Assembly: GCA_947499565.1 (NCBI GenBank)
Contig: CANMOV010000003.1
Coordinates: forward strand, 558,001-622,000
Reading direction: 5' to 3'
DNA from: an uncultured Croceitalea sp.
GTDB lineage: Bacteria; Bacteroidota; Bacteroidia; Flavobacteriales; Flavobacteriaceae
DNA: 64,000 nt
In this document: piece after piece, positions 61,714 through 64,000 of the stretch
How positions within the stretch are numbered: position 1 is the stretch's first letter
How the letters are laid out: the number at the start of each line of letters is the position of its first letter
Translations under genes and position numbers: made by a program
Notes under the pieces: model-generated
Told to the model about the DNA's origin: nothing
Databases searched by the model: none
The model's input: only the letters and a program-made list of their open reading frames with translations

Positions 61714-64000
61714 TTAAAATCCAAAACTTACCCCAAACTGCATTCGCCATCGAGAGTTTTGGTTGTCTACTACCCAAGGCGTATCATCGGTATTGGTATA
61801 TTGAAATAAGGGTTGATTATTTTCAATTCCCCTAAAGCGGAGTAAACTAAAATTGGAGTTTACCACATTAGGTACAAAAACCAATCTCCCCCAATTTTTG
61901 TTGATTAAGTTAAATGCATTAAAAACATCCATTGAAAAGCGAAGTCTTTTTGCACCTGCTAGTTTAATATTATAACCTAGTTTAGCATCTAAGCGATGAT
62001 TCCAAGGGGTCTTAGATTCGTTACGTTCTGCAATACTTCCACGATTGTTTCTTAAATAATCATTACTTTCAATAAATGCATCCAAACGTTCCCATTGCTC
62101 AGCAGCTGTTTGAGTAATTGTACCATTCCCATCTACAATATCAATTAAATTAATTTCTGAAGCGTCTCTTGGAATATAAATCAAGTCATTTCTAGAGGAA
62201 CCGTCTCTATTTGCATCACCTTGGTAAACAAAAGAGAAAGGACTCCCAGAAGTTCCATTATACAGAGCAGAAATTTCAAATTGGCTTTTAGTACCCAAGT
62301 TAAACGTATAGGATTGTGAACTCACAATTTTATGCCTAAGATCAAAATTAGATGCAGATAAACTTGGTGCGTTTGGAGTTATAGATTGGTTCCATTCAAA
62401 ATTTGCAGCAGGAGAACTACGTACGGTACTCGAAATGTCTTTACTTCTCCCATTGGTATAGCCAATGTATCCGTTGTAATTTTGGGTAGTTTTAGATAGA
62501 CCTAAAGTTAGATTGTATCTGAATCCTGCTTCCGAGTTTGTCAACAGAAAAACATTGGTAAAATTTGGATTGATTTTAATAGCGTCACCAGTCTCCAAAA
62601 AGTAAGACCTATTATCTGCACCATCAAAATTACTTTTGTTGTCTTGCCGGTTTATAGACTGAAAGAAAATTCCTTTTAAAACTCTAGTATAGGACGCATC
62701 AAATGTTAAATCGTAATTATTTGGTAAGGCAACGTTAAGTCCTAAATTACTTTTCCATTCTCGTGGTAATTCAAAATCATTGTCTACAAGGTTAATTTCT
62801 GCGATAGGAGAATCTCCTGCTAATTCTGAAACATCATTCACAATGGTCTGCACTCCGTTTGGTCTAGTATCGATATTAAAATATTGCGTTCCAGAAATAT
62901 ATTCTGCATAAGCAAACCACAGATAAGGTAACCTACCTGTAAAAAGACCAGTGCCACCATGTAGTTTAATATTCCTAGAGTTATCAAATGTATACTCAAA
63001 ACCAAACCTTGGGTTAATATGCGGTGATGTTCTGATTTTATTACTGAATTGGCTAAACTCTAGAGTACGACCTACTTCTTCACTTAACGGAATTTCGTTT
63101 AGTAGAAATTGCGAATCCAATCGTAGACCCAGACTTAAGGATAGTTTATCTGAATACCTATATCTATCCTGGGCATAAAGTCCCGCAACAAGAATATCTA
63201 CAGTAGCTGAAGGGTTGTCCTGTACAAAATCAAATGTGTTATTTTCCAAACGGTAAACCCCACGTATACGGGAAGGACTATCGTTTAAAAAATTATCTAA
63301 GGAACTGTATTCCCAGCGACCGTTCCAGGCGGATAAAAACCCATAATCAACATCGTTATACTGCGCTAAACCACCAAATGTAAACGTGTGCTTGTCTCTA
63401 AATAAGGTGTATTTATCAGAAATTTGCAAGGTATTTAAGTCCGTATTGTACACAGATGCTTCTCTATACGTTCCTGCAAAGATTCTGTTAGATGCATCAG
63501 AGATTTGTATATGTGGAAACAATTCGCCATCAAAATCACGATTTTCACGCCCAATATTATAGCCTATACTAAGCACATTGGAGCTGTTATTCTTAAAATT
63601 TGAGTTAAGTTCTGCAGTAAAACTATTTGCTACGCTATTATGGCGAAACCCTTGATTTCCAAAGTTGAAGATTGACTCGTTCCACTCTAAATTGTCAGCA
63701 AAACTATTCACGTAGTTGTTGCGTAAAGTAAGTTTGGTATTGTCTGAGATATTAAAGTCAAAACGTAGAAATAACTTGGTACTATTGGTTTTTAGGCTAG
63801 CATTCGTAAAAGTTCCTGGGTCATAATTATAATCGTCTCGGAGTTTGTTTACAATTAAGTCAATGGTTTCTGAGGAAATATTGGAACTACTACTTCCAGG
63901 AGCATTTAAAACAGGATTATTAGAATTTGCTTGTTCAAAATTTACAAAATAGAAGAGCTTATCTTTTTTAAGGGCACCTCCGGTAGAGAAACCTAATTGA
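61714..64000 (-). CDS. TonB-dependent outer-membrane receptor (Oar-like), N-terminus beyond the window
   Basis: The frame is open on the minus strand from 63999 through 61714. A GTG at 63711 is an internal codon, not a start, because upstream codons read QLGFSTGGALKKDKLFYFVNFE, the hallmark segment near the plug/barrel junction of Oar-like receptors. About 762 residues are visible, nearly all beta barrel, with YAQDRYRYSDKLSLSLGLRLD, NPRFGFEY, FNLGTKSQFEISALYNGTSG and NRDGSSRNDLIYIP, ending WRMQFGVSFGF. The CarboxypepD_reg and plug domains lie off the end. Ligand unknown. Confidence 0.9.
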   Translation of the reverse strand, partial: QLGFSTGGALKKDKLFYFVNFEQANSNNPVLNAPGSSSSNISSETIDLIVNKLRDDYNYDPGTFTNASLKTNSTKLFLRFDFNISDNTKLTLRNNYVNSFADNLEWNESIFNFGNQGFRHNSVANSFTAELNSNFKNNSSNVLSIGYNIGRENRDFDGELFPHIQISDASNRIFAGTYREASVYNTDLNTLQISDKYTLFRDKHTFTFGGLAQYNDVDYGFLSAWNGRWEYSSLDNFLNDSPSRIRGVYRLENNTFDFVQDNPSATVDILVAGLYAQDRYRYSDKLSLSLGLRLDSQFLLNEIPLSEEVGRTLEFSQFSNKIRTSPHINPRFGFEYTFDNSRNIKLHGGTGLFTGRLPYLWFAYAEYISGTQYFNIDTRPNGVQTIVNDVSELAGDSPIAEINLVDNDFELPREWKSNLGLNVALPNNYDLTFDASYTRVLKGIFFQSINRQDNKSNFDGADNRSYFLETGDAIKINPNFTNVFLLTNSEAGFRYNLTLGLSKTTQNYNGYIGYTNGRSKDISSTVRSSPAANFEWNQSITPNAPSLSASNFDLRHKIVSSQSYTFNLGTKSQFEISALYNGTSGSPFSFVYQGDANRDGSSRNDLIYIPRDASEINLIDIVDGNGTITQTAAEQWERLDAFIESNDYLRNNRGSIAERNESKTPWNHRLDAKLGYNIKLAGAKRLRFSMDVFNAFNLINKNWGRLVFVPNVVNSNFSLLRFRGIENNQPLFQYTNTDDTPWVVDNQNSRWRMQFGVSFGF

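Noticed and set aside
1-64000. tRNA genes, rRNA genes, riboswitches and transposases
   Set aside because: None could be recognised by eye; a tRNA or covariance-model scan would be decisive.

Overview
The window reads as chromosomal DNA of a marine-type Flavobacteriaceae species (phylum Bacteroidota). The signs are low GC, lipoproteins with short Cys lipoboxes, TAnnTTTG-type -7 promoter elements, and many Bacteroidota-specific families (DUF4175, DUF4837, DUF6090, DUF6341, DUF6427, GH3 homologue, PorE-like OmpA protein, Oar-like TonB receptor). No tRNA, rRNA, CRISPR array or transposase was seen.

Layout. 1-3.9 kb: end of a membrane protein, a small lipoprotein, gltX and an AlkB-type hydroxylase. 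3.9-14.3 kb: DUF4175-ybeY-mnmG, a small membrane protein with a disrupted start, a lipoprotein, a methyltransferase, an OmpH/Skp-like lipoprotein, then DoxX and holB on the minus strand. Two perfect and one degraded parS-like palindrome lie within 5.4 kb here, suggesting an origin-proximal segment. 14.3-27.0 kb: a minus-strand tandem array of 13 complete DUF6090 paralogues, one chimera in which a DUF6090 leader is fused to an NTF2-like body, at least two truncated leader remnants, and one intruding DUF885-like lipoprotein. 27.3-38.6 kb: pgk, an MltD-type transglycosylase, DUF4837, a PorE-like OmpA protein, tatA, an M23 peptidase, a GH3-family protein and a large conserved protein.

38.6-57.5 kb is a Wzx/Wzy-type surface polysaccharide locus. 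It runs from a Wzz-like protein through dTDP-rhamnose synthesis (rfbBACD), nonulosonic-acid genes (a cytidylyltransferase-PseG fusion and a NeuB-like synthase), pyruvyl- and acetyltransferases, flippase, glycosyltransferases, polymerase and ligase to the initiating phosphoglycosyltransferase and a UDP-glucuronate decarboxylase. 57.5-64 kb returns to core genes (purD, DUF6341, DUF6427, DUF4254, a GT9 transferase) and ends inside a TonB-dependent receptor on the minus strand.

The strongest candidates for undescribed biology are two. The first is the DUF6090 array: a portable membrane leader, repeated roughly every 0.75 kb, sits in front of divergent extracytoplasmic bodies, with stop/start fusions on a recurrent (A/G)TGATTAA junction, chimeras and leftover leaders. 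The second is a 21-bp palindromic insertion unit found four times. Two copies lie in frame inside DUF6090 leaders, and one lies precisely inside a 103-bp MITE-like repeat whose empty-site copy is also in the window. A third is a small gene after mnmG whose start and body are joined only across a T_TTA_AAC slippery sequence.
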